Assembly (NCBI RefSeq): GCF_946885955.1
Contig: NZ_CAMPHI010000022.1
Span: 1 to 64,000 of the forward strand
Direction of reading: 5' to 3'
Origin: an uncultured Pseudomonas sp.
GTDB lineage: Bacteria > Pseudomonadota > Gammaproteobacteria > Pseudomonadales > Pseudomonadaceae
DNA length: 64,000 nt
This document shows positions 45,842 to 54,658 of the stretch, in pieces (the stretch's first letter is position 1; every line of letters begins with the position of its first letter). Position numbers and translations under genes: made by a program. The notes under the pieces were generated by a model. That model was not told where the DNA came from, ran no database searches, and saw only the letters and a program-made list of their open reading frames with translations.

Positions 45842-46534
45842 TCAACAGCGCTGCACCCGCTCAATCTGTGCGTCGAGCAGCGGGCCGAACAAGGCGACGC
45901 AGTCCTGGGCCGTGATGCGTGCCTGGGGGGCGTCGATCAAGTCCTCCTGCAGACGTAGCAGCAGGTCGCCTATCGGCAATGATGTCACGAGCCGCTGCAG
46001 GCGCTGACAGAGCAATTGCATCTGCATTTTCAAGCCGGCCGGGCAGCGTCTGTAGTTGGTGGCGCGCAATGCCAGGCCGCGCAGGCGCGCCAGGTCTTCG
46101 AGGCTGTGACAGGCGATGGCCAGCCCTTGCAATTGCGGCCAGGTCGTCAGGCAAAGGTGGTCTTCCAATTGTTCGATGACGATCAGCAGCGCCTCGATCA
46201 TTTGGCAATGGGCCTCGAAGTCGGCCGGTTTGCGCCGCAGCTGTGGCCAGTCCTTGTGCAGCGGCGCCAATTGCAGGCTCTCGCCCGGCCAGTTGAGCCA
46301 GAGTTTGTCGAGTTTGCGCGCGAGTGCATTGCGCTGACTGACGCTACCAATGTCCTGCTGGGCTCCGAGGTCACGGTGCATCTGCACCGCTGGCAGCAGT
46401 TCGAGGCTGCGCTGCAGGGTTGTGTATTGCAGGTGGTCGAGGGTGTTTTGGTGCTGGCGTGCCGCGCGCCGGGTCAGCCATTGGCCGAGAATAAACAGCC
46501 CCAGGGCCAAGGCCAGGGCAATGCCGAGTTCCAT
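45842..46534 (-). CDS. Unidentified membrane-anchored protein
   Basis: This 230-residue protein has one N-terminal membrane helix (LGIALALALGLFILGQWL) followed by a cytoplasmic-type helical region rich in Leu, Gln and Arg (TTLQRSLELLPAVQMHRDL, LEDLARLRGLALRA, QLLCQRLQRLVTSL). The ATG at 46534 has AAGGA eight bases upstream. Base composition and start signal support a real gene, but no family was recognised. It is divergent from pruR. Confidence 0.65.
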   Translation of the reverse strand: MELGIALALALGLFILGQWLTRRAARQHQNTLDHLQYTTLQRSLELLPAVQMHRDLGAQQDIGSVSQRNALARKLDKLWLNWPGESLQLAPLHKDWPQLRRKPADFEAHCQMIEALLIVIEQLEDHLCLTTWPQLQGLAIACHSLEDLARLRGLALRATNYRRCPAGLKMQMQLLCQRLQRLVTSLPIGDLLLRLQEDLIDAPQARITAQDCVALFGPLLDAQIERVQRC

Positions 46535-46652
46535 CGAGTGGTTCCTTACACGGATGGGCGTGTACGCTTTGAACGCTCAGTCTTAGCAACTCTCCTGCCA
46601 GTTGGCGGATGCGCATAAATAGGGCGTGTATGACCGGTTGGGGGCAGTGCGT

Positions 46653-46669
46653 TGCACCGATACAGTGCG
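46653..46669. promoter_or_regulatory. NtrC-like binding site upstream of pruR
   Basis: TGCACCGATACAGTGCG resembles the NtrC consensus TGCACC-N5-GGTGCA (10 of the 12 defined positions). A poor sigma-54-like element TGGCTGCTTTGGTGCA, with GG and GC at the correct 12-base distance, lies at 46684-46699. Both are suggestive only. Confidence 0.3.
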
Positions 46670-46791
46670 CGCACTTTTGGTGATGGCTGCTTTGGTGCAT
46701 TACTGGCTAAATGCCGGCCATTTGTCGTGCGGGCTGCTGTTTTTTGCGGCAAAGAGTTAAAGTTCCCTTACACGAACTTCCGGTTGTCGCC

Positions 46792-47544
46792 ATGCTCAAA
46801 GCCCGCCTGCTGCACCTCGATCACCAGGCCCACGAACACACCCACGATCACCACCAATTGGTGCTGTCGTTGTCCGGGCGCGCGGAATTCGAGGTCAATG
46901 GCCGTGGTGGCGAAGTCTGTCGCATGCGCGCCTGCCTGGTGCCCGGCGATGCCGATCACCAGTTCGCTGGTATCGGCGATAACCGTATGCTGATCGTCGA
47001 TCTCAACGGGCAGGGCACCTCCAGCGAAGACCTGGAGCTGCTCACCCATCTGTTCGAAACCCCGCGTTATCCGCAGCTGGATGTGGACTTCCAGCATCTG
47101 CTCAGTTATGCCGGTGCCGAGCTCGAACGCTATGGCAGCGACCCGATGTTGGCGCGTTCTCTGGGCGGGGTGCTGTTGCGGGCCTTACACTTGCGCCTGT
47201 TCGGCGAGCAGGCGCAACGGGCCACCGGGCCGCTCGATCTGGAGCGGCTCGATGCCTTTATCCTGGATAACCTGGCGCGGCGCATCAGCGTCGCCGAGTT
47301 GGCGCAGGTCGCTTGCCTCAGCCCCAGCCACTTTCACGCCCAATTCAAGGACAGCGTCGGCCTGACGCCCCACCAATACCTGCTCAAATCGCGTCTCGAT
47401 CTGGCCGCGCGGCTGCTGCGCGAAAGTGCTCTGCCGTTGATTCGTATCGCCGAAGAGTGCGGCTTCTCCAGTCAAAGCGCCCTGACCAATGCGATGCGGC
47501 GCTACCTCGGTCTGACCCCCAAGCGGTTGCGCAGCGCCGATTGA
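46792..47544 (+). CDS. pruR: AraC-family regulator of proline utilisation (PruR)
   Basis: This 250-residue regulator has an N-terminal cupin-like sensor with a His-rich strand (HEHTHDHHQLVLSLSGRAEF, residues 14-33) and a C-terminal double helix-turn-helix (about 150-248; SVAELAQVACLSPSHFHAQFKDSVG and RIAEECGFSSQSALTNAMRRY). In P. aeruginosa, PruR (PA0780) activates putA and putP for growth on proline. Gene order relative to putAP is kept here, although an unrelated operon lies between. The ATG is at 46792. Confidence 0.82.
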   Translation: MLKARLLHLDHQAHEHTHDHHQLVLSLSGRAEFEVNGRGGEVCRMRACLVPGDADHQFAGIGDNRMLIVDLNGQGTSSEDLELLTHLFETPRYPQLDVDFQHLLSYAGAELERYGSDPMLARSLGGVLLRALHLRLFGEQAQRATGPLDLERLDAFILDNLARRISVAELAQVACLSPSHFHAQFKDSVGLTPHQYLLKSRLDLAARLLRESALPLIRIAEECGFSSQSALTNAMRRYLGLTPKRLRSAD

Positions 47545-47760
47545 TCGCCTGGCCGGCGTCCCTTCGCGGCGCGGCCGGGTTCCAGTCTGTCTTAGCCGTT
47601 TCGCCGCCGGTTTCTCGTGCCTGGCGGTGGCTGCTTGCCGGTAAAAAAGGTGACCCCAGGCGCACTGCGGACTACTCTGCATGAGATTGAGCGATGAAGT
47701 TGCCAGGCTGGCGAGTCCTTTAATTTGCGGCGCGACTTGCGTCGAATCCGAGCACCAAGC

Positions 47761-48447
47761 ATGACGCAACCATTCAAACCACTGCGCTGGGGCGTTGCTG
47801 GCCTCTGTTGGCTGGTCAGTTCGATGCTTTCGGCGGCCGGTATGCAGGCCGTCCTGGTCGATGCTCAGGGGCAGCCGTTAGCCGATGCGCTGATCACCCT
47901 GCGTGGCCCCCTCGGCGCTGGGGCCGCCGAGCCACCGGCGGTGATGGATCAAGTGGCCCGCCAGTTCCAACCCCGCGTCCTGGCGGTGCACACCGGCAGC
48001 GCGGTGAGCTTTCCCAACAGCGACAATATTCGTCATCACGTCTATACCTTTTCGCCGGCCAAGCGTTTCGAGCTGCGCCTGTATCAAGGCACGCCGAGCG
48101 AGCCGGTGATATTCGACAAGCCGGGAGTGGTGGTACTGGGCTGCAATATCCATGACTGGATGGTGGGCTACGTTTACGTGACGGACGATCCCTGGTTCGC
48201 CGTGGCCGATGAACAGGGCAGGGTGACCTTCGATGGATTGCCGGCCGGGCGTTACGCGGTCAGCCTGTGGCATCCGCAAGTGCCCGACATGTTGCCGCAG
48301 GCGGCCGGCGAGGTGCAGATCGGCGCGGCCGATCTGCAGCAGCGTTTTACCCTGGGCTTGCGCAGTGCCCCGGCCCCGGTGAGTGGCGAACCTGTCAGCG
48401 CGTTTGGCGCTGCCTTTAAAAAAGCGGCCGACGATGCTGCGCAATAG
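47761..48447 (+). CDS. Secreted cupredoxin-like protein (methylamine-utilisation type)
   Basis: This 228-residue protein has a signal peptide (residues 1-25) and a cupredoxin fold. A complete type 1 copper ligand set can be proposed: His92 or His93 (IRHHVYTFS), Cys128, His131 and Met134 (GCNIHDWM). A carboxypeptidase-regulatory-like beta domain follows (DEQGRVTFDGLPAGRYAVSLWHP). Homologues are named after methylamine utilisation, but no amine dehydrogenase genes are here. It overlaps the next gene by 14 bases and starts a four-gene operon ending in a haemoglobin. Confidence 0.82.
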   Translation: MTQPFKPLRWGVAGLCWLVSSMLSAAGMQAVLVDAQGQPLADALITLRGPLGAGAAEPPAVMDQVARQFQPRVLAVHTGSAVSFPNSDNIRHHVYTFSPAKRFELRLYQGTPSEPVIFDKPGVVVLGCNIHDWMVGYVYVTDDPWFAVADEQGRVTFDGLPAGRYAVSLWHPQVPDMLPQAAGEVQIGAADLQQRFTLGLRSAPAPVSGEPVSAFGAAFKKAADDAAQ

Positions 48448-50764
48448 CTTTCAGGCGCGTATCGCCATTGTGCTGATCCTGCTGCTGTCGGTGGTGGTCG
48501 GTGCGCTGTACCTCGCGGTGCAGACGGCGACCAGCGTGGCGGTCCGGAGCCAGGCACGCGAGCAGCTGGAGGTCGGTAGCCTGGTATTTCAGCAACTGCT
48601 CGAAGTGCGCGGTCGGCAACTGCACGATGCGGTGCAGGTGCTCGCCGCCGATTTCGGCTTCAAGGAGGCGGTAGCCAGCGGCGACCACGAGACGATCCGT
48701 TCGGCGCTGGCCAATCACGGCGCCCGCATCAATGCCGACCTGGTACTGATGCTCGGTCTGGACGGCAGCCTGGCGGTCACCACCGATCGGCAGATTCAGG
48801 GGCAGACCGCCCAACGCCTGAGCGCGGAAGTCATGCGGCGACAACGCGAGGGCATGCAGGTTTTCCTGATGCCGATCGACGACAGAATCTATCTGCTGGT
48901 GCAAACCACGGTCAGCGCTCCCCTGCCGATCGCCCGGGTGATGTTGGGGTTCCGCGTGGATGAGGTGTTTGCCGCCGAGCTGCGCGGCTTGACCCACCTC
49001 GATCTGACCCTGGTAGCCAGCCAGGACGGTGTGGCGGATATCTGGATCAGCACCCTCGCCGACGAATCGCGCGCGCAGTTGCAGCGGGACATGGCGGCCG
49101 CGGGCGCCCCGGTCGATACCGCGCAGTTTGCCGACGGTCGTTACCTGGGACAGCGTCTGGTGTTGGCCAGCGGCGACGGCTTCAGCGTGCAGGCGCTGCT
49201 GCATAAATCGCTACGGCAGGCCCAGGAGGCGTTCGCCCCGCTCGATCGAAATATTCTGCTGATTGCTCTGGCCGCCTTGCTGGCCTCCCTCGTCGGCGCC
49301 TTGCTGCTGGCGCGCGGTGTGTCGCAACCGGTGCGGCTCCTGGCCGCGGCTACCGAACGGATCGGTCAGGGCGACTATCAGGCGCCGCTGGAGCTCGATC
49401 GCGACGATGAGTTGGGCAGCTTGGCCAAAGCCTTCCAGGCCATGCAGCAGGGGATTGCCGAACGTGAGCGACAGTTGGCGCATAACGCCCTGCATGATCG
49501 TTTGACCGGGTTACCCAATCGCGCTCTGGCACTCGAACGTCTCGGCACGGCGATCACCGCCCGGCGGCCGTTTGCCTTGCTGTGTCTCGGTGTGGGTAAC
49601 CTGCGCGCGATCAAGGACAGCTACGGCGCCGCTTCTGGCGACCTGGCCGTGCAGCAGCTCGGGCGGCAATTGCAGGGTACCCTGCGGCCTGGCGATAGCC
49701 TTGCGCACCTGCTGCTTGATGAATTCCTCCTGCAGCTCGACGGCTGTGACAGCGATGCCGCGGTGGCCGTGGCCGACCGCATCCTGCGTGCGCTGAGCAA
49801 ACCGCTGCCGATCGGCAATGGCGAGGCGCAACTCGAGTGCCGGGCCGGTATCAGCGCCTACCCGGTCGACGGTGAGACCCCGGACGATCTGCTGCGCCGC
49901 GCCGGCATCGCCATGCAGGATGCCGAGCACCTGCCCGGCCGTCTGCAGGTCTACCAGGAGGGACGTGACGCCGCCCACCAACGGCAGATTCGCCTGATCC
50001 GCGACCTCTACCGCGCGCCGGAGCGAAGCGAGCTGGTCCTGCATTATCAGCCCAAGCTGGACCTAAAAAACGCCAGGGTGCTGCAGGCTGAGGCGCTGCT
50101 GCGCTGGCAACACCCCGAACTGGGGTTGATTTCGCCAGGCGAGTTCATTCCCCTGGCCGAGCGCACGGGAAGCATTCAGCTACTGACGGCGTGGGTCATC
50201 GAAGAGGTCTTGCGGCAGCTGCGCGAATGGGGCTTGCGTGGTCTGCGGGTGCAGGTCTCGCTGAATATTTCCACTGAAGACCTGGTCGACCCGCAACTGC
50301 CGGTCCGGGTCCGGCAGTTGCTGGCGCGTTATCAGGTAGCGCCCGCGCAACTGGTGTTCGAGATCACCGAGAGCGGCGTGATGCTCAACCCAACGGTCGC
50401 CCTGCAGGTGCTGCACGGCTTGCGCGACTGTGGCATCAGCCTTTCGGTGGACGATTTCGGCACTGGCTACTCGTCGCTGACTCAGCTCAAACGCATGCCG
50501 GTGCAGGAGTTGAAGATCGACCAGTCGTTTATTCGCGATCTGGACGACGCCAGCGAGGATTCGGTAATCGTCCGTTCGACCATCGAAATGAGTCACAGCC
50601 TGGGCCTCAAGGTCGTCGCCGAGGGCGTCGAATACCAGCGCAGCCTGTCGCTATTGCAGCATTGGCACTGCGACACCGTCCAGGGCTACCTGATCAGCCG
50701 CCCGTTGGCGGCCAACGCATTCGAGAGCTGGATGGCACAGCCCCTGCGAGAGGTGAACGGATGA
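48434..50764 (+). CDS. c-di-GMP phosphodiesterase (EAL) with degenerate GGDEF and periplasmic sensor
   Basis: This 776-residue membrane protein has a helix at residues 8-30, a ~240-residue periplasmic sensor domain, a second helix at about 275-297 and a HAMP segment (300-350). The GGDEF domain (about 365-530) is degenerate: at the active site it reads LLDEF (427-431), so cyclase activity is unlikely. The EAL domain (about 540-765) is intact, with EAL at 553-555, the NISTED segment, DDFGTGYSSL, KIDQSFIRDL and EGVE. It should hydrolyse c-di-GMP in response to a periplasmic cue. The ATG at 48434 lies inside the upstream gene. Confidence 0.9.
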   Translation: MLRNSFQARIAIVLILLLSVVVGALYLAVQTATSVAVRSQAREQLEVGSLVFQQLLEVRGRQLHDAVQVLAADFGFKEAVASGDHETIRSALANHGARINADLVLMLGLDGSLAVTTDRQIQGQTAQRLSAEVMRRQREGMQVFLMPIDDRIYLLVQTTVSAPLPIARVMLGFRVDEVFAAELRGLTHLDLTLVASQDGVADIWISTLADESRAQLQRDMAAAGAPVDTAQFADGRYLGQRLVLASGDGFSVQALLHKSLRQAQEAFAPLDRNILLIALAALLASLVGALLLARGVSQPVRLLAAATERIGQGDYQAPLELDRDDELGSLAKAFQAMQQGIAERERQLAHNALHDRLTGLPNRALALERLGTAITARRPFALLCLGVGNLRAIKDSYGAASGDLAVQQLGRQLQGTLRPGDSLAHLLLDEFLLQLDGCDSDAAVAVADRILRALSKPLPIGNGEAQLECRAGISAYPVDGETPDDLLRRAGIAMQDAEHLPGRLQVYQEGRDAAHQRQIRLIRDLYRAPERSELVLHYQPKLDLKNARVLQAEALLRWQHPELGLISPGEFIPLAERTGSIQLLTAWVIEEVLRQLREWGLRGLRVQVSLNISTEDLVDPQLPVRVRQLLARYQVAPAQLVFEITESGVMLNPTVALQVLHGLRDCGISLSVDDFGTGYSSLTQLKRMPVQELKIDQSFIRDLDDASEDSVIVRSTIEMSHSLGLKVVAEGVEYQRSLSLLQHWHCDTVQGYLISRPLAANAFESWMAQPLREVNG

Positions 50765-51618
50765 TCTATTTGCGCGGCCTCGGCTTGTGTCTGCTTGGCC
50801 TCTGGCCGAGCCTGCTGCTGGCCGATGGGCGTCTGCTCGCCAGCGCTGGTGCGAGCAGCCTTGAGGGCGCCGCAGGTGGCGGAATCACCCCCTGGGCGGT
50901 GCTGTCCGGTTATGGCGAGCGCGGCGAATGGGGCGCGACGGCGTTCGCCACCCGGGTGGAAACAGGCGATTACCGCCTGGACGCGGCAGGGGTTGCAGCG
51001 GCTTTCGATAACCGGGTGGAGCTGTCCTATGCACGACAACGCTTCGATCTGGGCAACCTGGCGCGCGGGCTCGACCTTCCGGAAAACAGCCTGAGCCAGG
51101 ATATATTCGGGATCAAGCTACGCTTGTTCGGCGACTTGATCTATGACCGCCTGCTTCAGGTGTCCCTGGGCGTGCAGCACAAGCGGCAGAAGGACTTTCT
51201 CATCCCCCGCCTGGTGGGCGCCCAGCGCAGCGAAGATACCGAGGGCTATCTCAACGCCAGCCGGCTGATCCTCGGCGGCGCCTTCGGTTACAACCTGCTG
51301 CTCAACGCCGGTATGCGCTACAGCCGGGCCAATGAGCTGGGGTTGTTGGGCTTTGGCGGCGATCGTCGCGACCGCCGCTCATTGCTGAAGGAGGGCTCTG
51401 CTGCGGTGTTGTTCAATCCGCGCTGGGCTTTGGGCATGGAATACCGCGAGAAACCCGACAACCTGAACTTTGCCGGCGAAAGCGACTGGGCCGATCTGTT
51501 CGTCGGCTATTTCCCCAATAAGCACCTGGCCGTGGTGCTGGCCTACGCGCGGCTTGGCAGTATCGCCGGGCTGGACAACCAGAACGGCGCCTACCTGTCC
51601 GTGCAGGGGAGTTTCTGA
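50761..51618 (+). CDS. DUF3034-family outer-membrane-type protein
   Basis: This 285-residue protein has a signal peptide (residues 1-21, ending LLLA) and alternating hydrophobic/polar strands rich in aromatics with Gly turns (WAVLSGYGERGEWGATAFATR, LFVGYFPNKHLAVVLAYARLG) ending in Phe. This fits a beta-barrel of the DUF3034 family. Function unknown. It starts within the stop of the EAL gene (ATGA overlap) and ends 2 bases before the globin gene. Confidence 0.8.
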   Translation: MIYLRGLGLCLLGLWPSLLLADGRLLASAGASSLEGAAGGGITPWAVLSGYGERGEWGATAFATRVETGDYRLDAAGVAAAFDNRVELSYARQRFDLGNLARGLDLPENSLSQDIFGIKLRLFGDLIYDRLLQVSLGVQHKRQKDFLIPRLVGAQRSEDTEGYLNASRLILGGAFGYNLLLNAGMRYSRANELGLLGFGGDRRDRRSLLKEGSAAVLFNPRWALGMEYREKPDNLNFAGESDWADLFVGYFPNKHLAVVLAYARLGSIAGLDNQNGAYLSVQGSF

Positions 51619-51620
51619 TC

Positions 51621-52043
51621 ATGCGTATCGCGCTTCTGGCTGCATTGTTGAGCCTGATGGCCTGCGCGCGGGCGCTTCCGCCGCAGGACGACAGCCTGTA
51701 CCGGGCGCTTGGCGAGCAGGCCGGGATCACCCGGATCGTCGAAGGCATGCTGCTGAATATCGCCAGGGATAAACGCATCGTCGGTCATTTCGAGAACGTC
51801 GATATCGTGCGTCTGCGCGACAAGCTGGTCGAGCAGTTCTGCGTCGAGGCCGGCGGCCCTTGCACCTACAGCGGTGACAGCATGGAAGAGAGCCACAAGG
51901 GCCAGCAGCTCACGCCCAGCGACTTCAATGCACTGGTGGAGAATCTGCAGGCGGCAATGAGCGCCGAAGGCATCGCCATGCCCGCGCAAAACCGCTTGCT
52001 GGCGCGCCTGGCGCCGATGCGCGGACAAATCATCGATCGCTAA
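51621..52043 (+). CDS. Group 1 truncated haemoglobin, predicted lipoprotein
   Basis: This 140-residue protein is a truncated globin: SLYRALGEQAGITRIVEGML (helices A/B), DKRIVGHFENVD, GGPCTYSGDSMEESHKGQQL with proximal His92, and TPSDFNALVENLQAAM. Unusually for a globin it begins with a lipoprotein signal peptide (LSLMAC, Cys15), so it should sit in the periplasm on a membrane. It may bind O2 or NO. It is the last gene of the operon with the copper protein and the EAL sensor. Confidence 0.86.
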   Translation: MRIALLAALLSLMACARALPPQDDSLYRALGEQAGITRIVEGMLLNIARDKRIVGHFENVDIVRLRDKLVEQFCVEAGGPCTYSGDSMEESHKGQQLTPSDFNALVENLQAAMSAEGIAMPAQNRLLARLAPMRGQIIDR

Positions 52044-52112
52044 TCGAGCCCGCCGGGTGCTATGCCGGCGCCAGCTTGGCGCGTGTGCGCTCAGCAGCGC
52101 AGTGGCGGGAAA

Positions 52113-52328
52113 TCAGGCGCGCTGCATGCCTTGCAGGGCGATCGCTTCGCGCGCCAGGCGCAATTGATCGGCATCCTGGTTCATCCGGTGGATCACATTG
52201 AACAGTTGCTGTTTGAGCAGTTCGTCGCCGATGCGTTCCGCCGCGCGCATTACCGCGATGGCGGCTGCTTCGTTATTGTCGGCGACCAGGTCCAGCGTTT
52301 TGCACAGGTTTCTTGTGGCACGGCTCAC
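52113..52328 (-). CDS. Small helical protein of unknown function
   Basis: This 71-residue protein is all-helical and charged (NLCKTLDLVADNNEAAAIAVMRAAERIGDELLKQQLFNVI). The start is a GTG at 52328 with GGAGG eight bases upstream; two further in-frame GTG-type codons overlap the ribosome site. The good translation signal suggests a real small gene. It converges on the globin gene. Confidence 0.6.
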   Translation of the reverse strand: MSRATRNLCKTLDLVADNNEAAAIAVMRAAERIGDELLKQQLFNVIHRMNQDADQLRLAREAIALQGMQRA

Positions 52329-52438
52329 CGGCACACCCTCCTAAAATTCAGTACGCACTTTAGAGCAGCCCTGTTGCGTTTTTGTTGCGCCTTCAGTGGA
52401 GCTTGCCGACGACTCGCACGTCCCGGTCTAGAGGGTTT

Positions 52439-53311
52439 TCAGCGAAGCGTGTCGGCAATCGCGTGGATGTCTTCGCGATGGTCGACGATCATTCTCAATT
52501 CGCCGTTTTCGCCGATGGAATCCTGCGGTGGAAGCAACTTGCGGTAAGCGGCCAACGCTTGCAGCGGAGGCAAGCCGACATCGATATGGCGTTCTTTCAG
52601 GGCGTGGTATAGCGCCAGATTGACCAGGTCGAGCAGGTCGATACGCGGCCCGCCACTGCATTGCCAGTTGCCGGCCTCGCGGGTCACCTCGATGTATTCG
52701 CCGTCCACCGCCCACTTCTTCAACACGATAATGCCGAGGGACTTGCTGTATTCGCGGCATAGCTTGCCGTACAACTCTGGGTTGGGCGGGGTGCTGGCGT
52801 CCCTGAACGCCGAGAGCACGGCGAGGGTGCCGACTTCGCTGAGCAGGCTGGCGAGCAAGGCGTGCTGCGGCGCCACATGGCCGAGCAGGCGCGCGAGCAG
52901 GGCGCTGGTACTGGCCTTGAGCACCAGACGGCTCCAGGCTTCGACGAACAGGCGCTTGTGCGCCGGGCTGTGCAGGGTGAACAGGCTCTTGATGCTGTGC
53001 ACCATGGTAATGCGATCGACCTCGCCCATGCCGAGCAGCACGATCACTTCGTTCAGGGTCTTGGGTGCGTGGCTGTGCCGATACAGGGCGCAGGAGGCGT
53101 GTTTCATCAGCAGCGCGCTGAGCGCCGGGTCGCGGCTGATCAGCCGCACCAAGGCGGTCATCGGCACCTGCGCATCGCCCAGGGCGCGGCGAATATCCAG
53201 GGTGAGGGTTGGCAGGCTGGGTAGTTGTTCCTCACCCTGCATCAGCTGTGAAACCACGCGCCGATAGATCGAATATTCCGAAGCTTCGCCAGCCAGGGTG
53301 TCCGTGCTCAA
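52439..53311 (-). CDS. HDOD-domain protein (second)
   Basis: This 290-residue protein contains one HDOD domain (about residues 25-225; LPSLPTLTLDIRRALGDAQVPMTALVRLISRDPALSALLMKHA, NEVIVLLGMGEVDRI, LLASLLSEVGTLAVLSAF) and a ~60-residue tail. The HD metal ligands are absent, so it is a non-catalytic signalling module. It is only distantly similar to the HDOD protein at 27547-28383. Confidence 0.82.
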   Translation of the reverse strand: MSTDTLAGEASEYSIYRRVVSQLMQGEEQLPSLPTLTLDIRRALGDAQVPMTALVRLISRDPALSALLMKHASCALYRHSHAPKTLNEVIVLLGMGEVDRITMVHSIKSLFTLHSPAHKRLFVEAWSRLVLKASTSALLARLLGHVAPQHALLASLLSEVGTLAVLSAFRDASTPPNPELYGKLCREYSKSLGIIVLKKWAVDGEYIEVTREAGNWQCSGGPRIDLLDLVNLALYHALKERHIDVGLPPLQALAAYRKLLPPQDSIGENGELRMIVDHREDIHAIADTLR

Positions 53312-53425
53312 GATTCGTGCTCCTGCCGTTTTTCGACAGTGTAGGCAGCGGTCCGTTACTTGGCCTCGCAGGCGATCAGTGGCAAGCGGTGTCAGCGGGT
53401 TTCACAGCCCTTTTTTAACAGCCTG

Positions 53426-54658
53426 CTAGTGCCTTTTCGCCTTGCGGATACGCAAGGCGATGCCGCCGATGATCGCCAGCGCCGCCGGCCCTAGCACGCT
53501 GGCGGCCATTTCCGGCGAGAACGCGATGCCCAGGCTGTGCAAGCCCTCGACGCCGAGTTTGAACAGGCTGAGCAGGTAGTAGCTGATGGCGATGATCGAC
53601 AGGCCTTCGACCGCCTTCTGGATTTTGATCTGGGTGTTGGCGCGGGTATTGAGGCTGCGCAGGATCTCCGAATTCTGCTCTTCCACCTCGACCTGTACCC
53701 GGGTTTGCAGCAGCTCACCGAGGTTGGCCACGCTCTGCCCCAGGCGTAGCAGGCGTTGTTCGGTTACCGCGCAGTAACGCACCGTGGGTTTGAAGCGCCG
53801 CTCGATGAATACACCGAGGCGCTGGCAGTCGCCGACATGGCTCTCGCGTAGCTCGGTGATGCGTTCGAATACCAGCTGCGCATAGGCCTCGGTGGCGCTG
53901 AAGCGCTGCCGGTGAATCGCCGTATTGCGCACCAGAGTGGCCGAGAGCAGGGCGATATCGCTGAGCAGCTGTTTGGCATTGCTGTTGCCGGGGTCGGCGT
54001 TGCGGTCGGACAGTTTCGCCAGTTGCTGGTCATAGGCCTTGAGTTGACGATCCACGGTCTGCGCCACCGGCAGCGTCAGCGAGGCCATCATGCGGTAGGT
54101 TTCGATTTCCAGCAGGCGGCGGATCATCCGCCCGAGGCGGTAGGCGTTGAGCCTTCGGTTGACCAGCAGAAGGCGGTTGCGCCCGTCCTCGCTGAGCTGG
54201 AAGTCACTCCACACCGTGGCATCGCCGCCACCGATATCCGAACCGGCCGGGTCCTTGAAACCATAGCGGGCGTTGTGTCCTTCCCAGTGTTGTTCCGACT
54301 CCACGAGGATCTGCACGGCGTTGATGATCAGTTGCCGGTAGGGCTCGATCAGCGCCGCCAGAGCCTGCGGCAGGGCTGGCCAGAATTCGCCGTTGGCCTG
54401 CTTGGGCAGCATCAGCGTCAGGGTGAAGAATTCGGCATGTCGCTCCCACTTCAACGGGCCACCATCCATCTGCACCAGGCCCTGGGCGGTACCGGCGGGC
54501 CAGGGCGCTGGCGCAAGCTCGGCGAGCGCGGCGATCACCGTTTCGCTGACGCTGCTCTGGTCGAGCAAGGCGATATGGAAGACGTGAGCCGGTTCGTTGA
54601 AATACAGCGAGGGGCGGGCATGCAGCTCGTTATGCAGGACGGTTCTGAGTGGGTGCAT
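53426..54658 (-). CDS. DUF3422-family membrane protein
   Basis: This 410-residue protein starts LRTVLHNELHARPSLYFNEPAHVFH, the typical DUF3422 N-terminus. It has a long helical central part with coiled-coil character (about residues 220-340) and two C-terminal membrane helices (about 350-400). Function unknown; a membrane-tethered cytoplasmic sensor or scaffold is possible. The ATG at 54658 begins the conserved part, although its ribosome site is weak. It is divergent from putA. Confidence 0.82.
   Translation of the reverse strand: MHPLRTVLHNELHARPSLYFNEPAHVFHIALLDQSSVSETVIAALAELAPAPWPAGTAQGLVQMDGGPLKWERHAEFFTLTLMLPKQANGEFWPALPQALAALIEPYRQLIINAVQILVESEQHWEGHNARYGFKDPAGSDIGGGDATVWSDFQLSEDGRNRLLLVNRRLNAYRLGRMIRRLLEIETYRMMASLTLPVAQTVDRQLKAYDQQLAKLSDRNADPGNSNAKQLLSDIALLSATLVRNTAIHRQRFSATEAYAQLVFERITELRESHVGDCQRLGVFIERRFKPTVRYCAVTEQRLLRLGQSVANLGELLQTRVQVEVEEQNSEILRSLNTRANTQIKIQKAVEGLSIIAISYYLLSLFKLGVEGLHSLGIAFSPEMAASVLGPAALAIIGGIALRIRKAKRH

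Noticed and set aside
47761..48447. Methylamine dehydrogenase operon
   Set aside because: Only the cupredoxin-like protein resembles a methylamine-utilisation protein. No amine dehydrogenase subunits or maturation genes are present.
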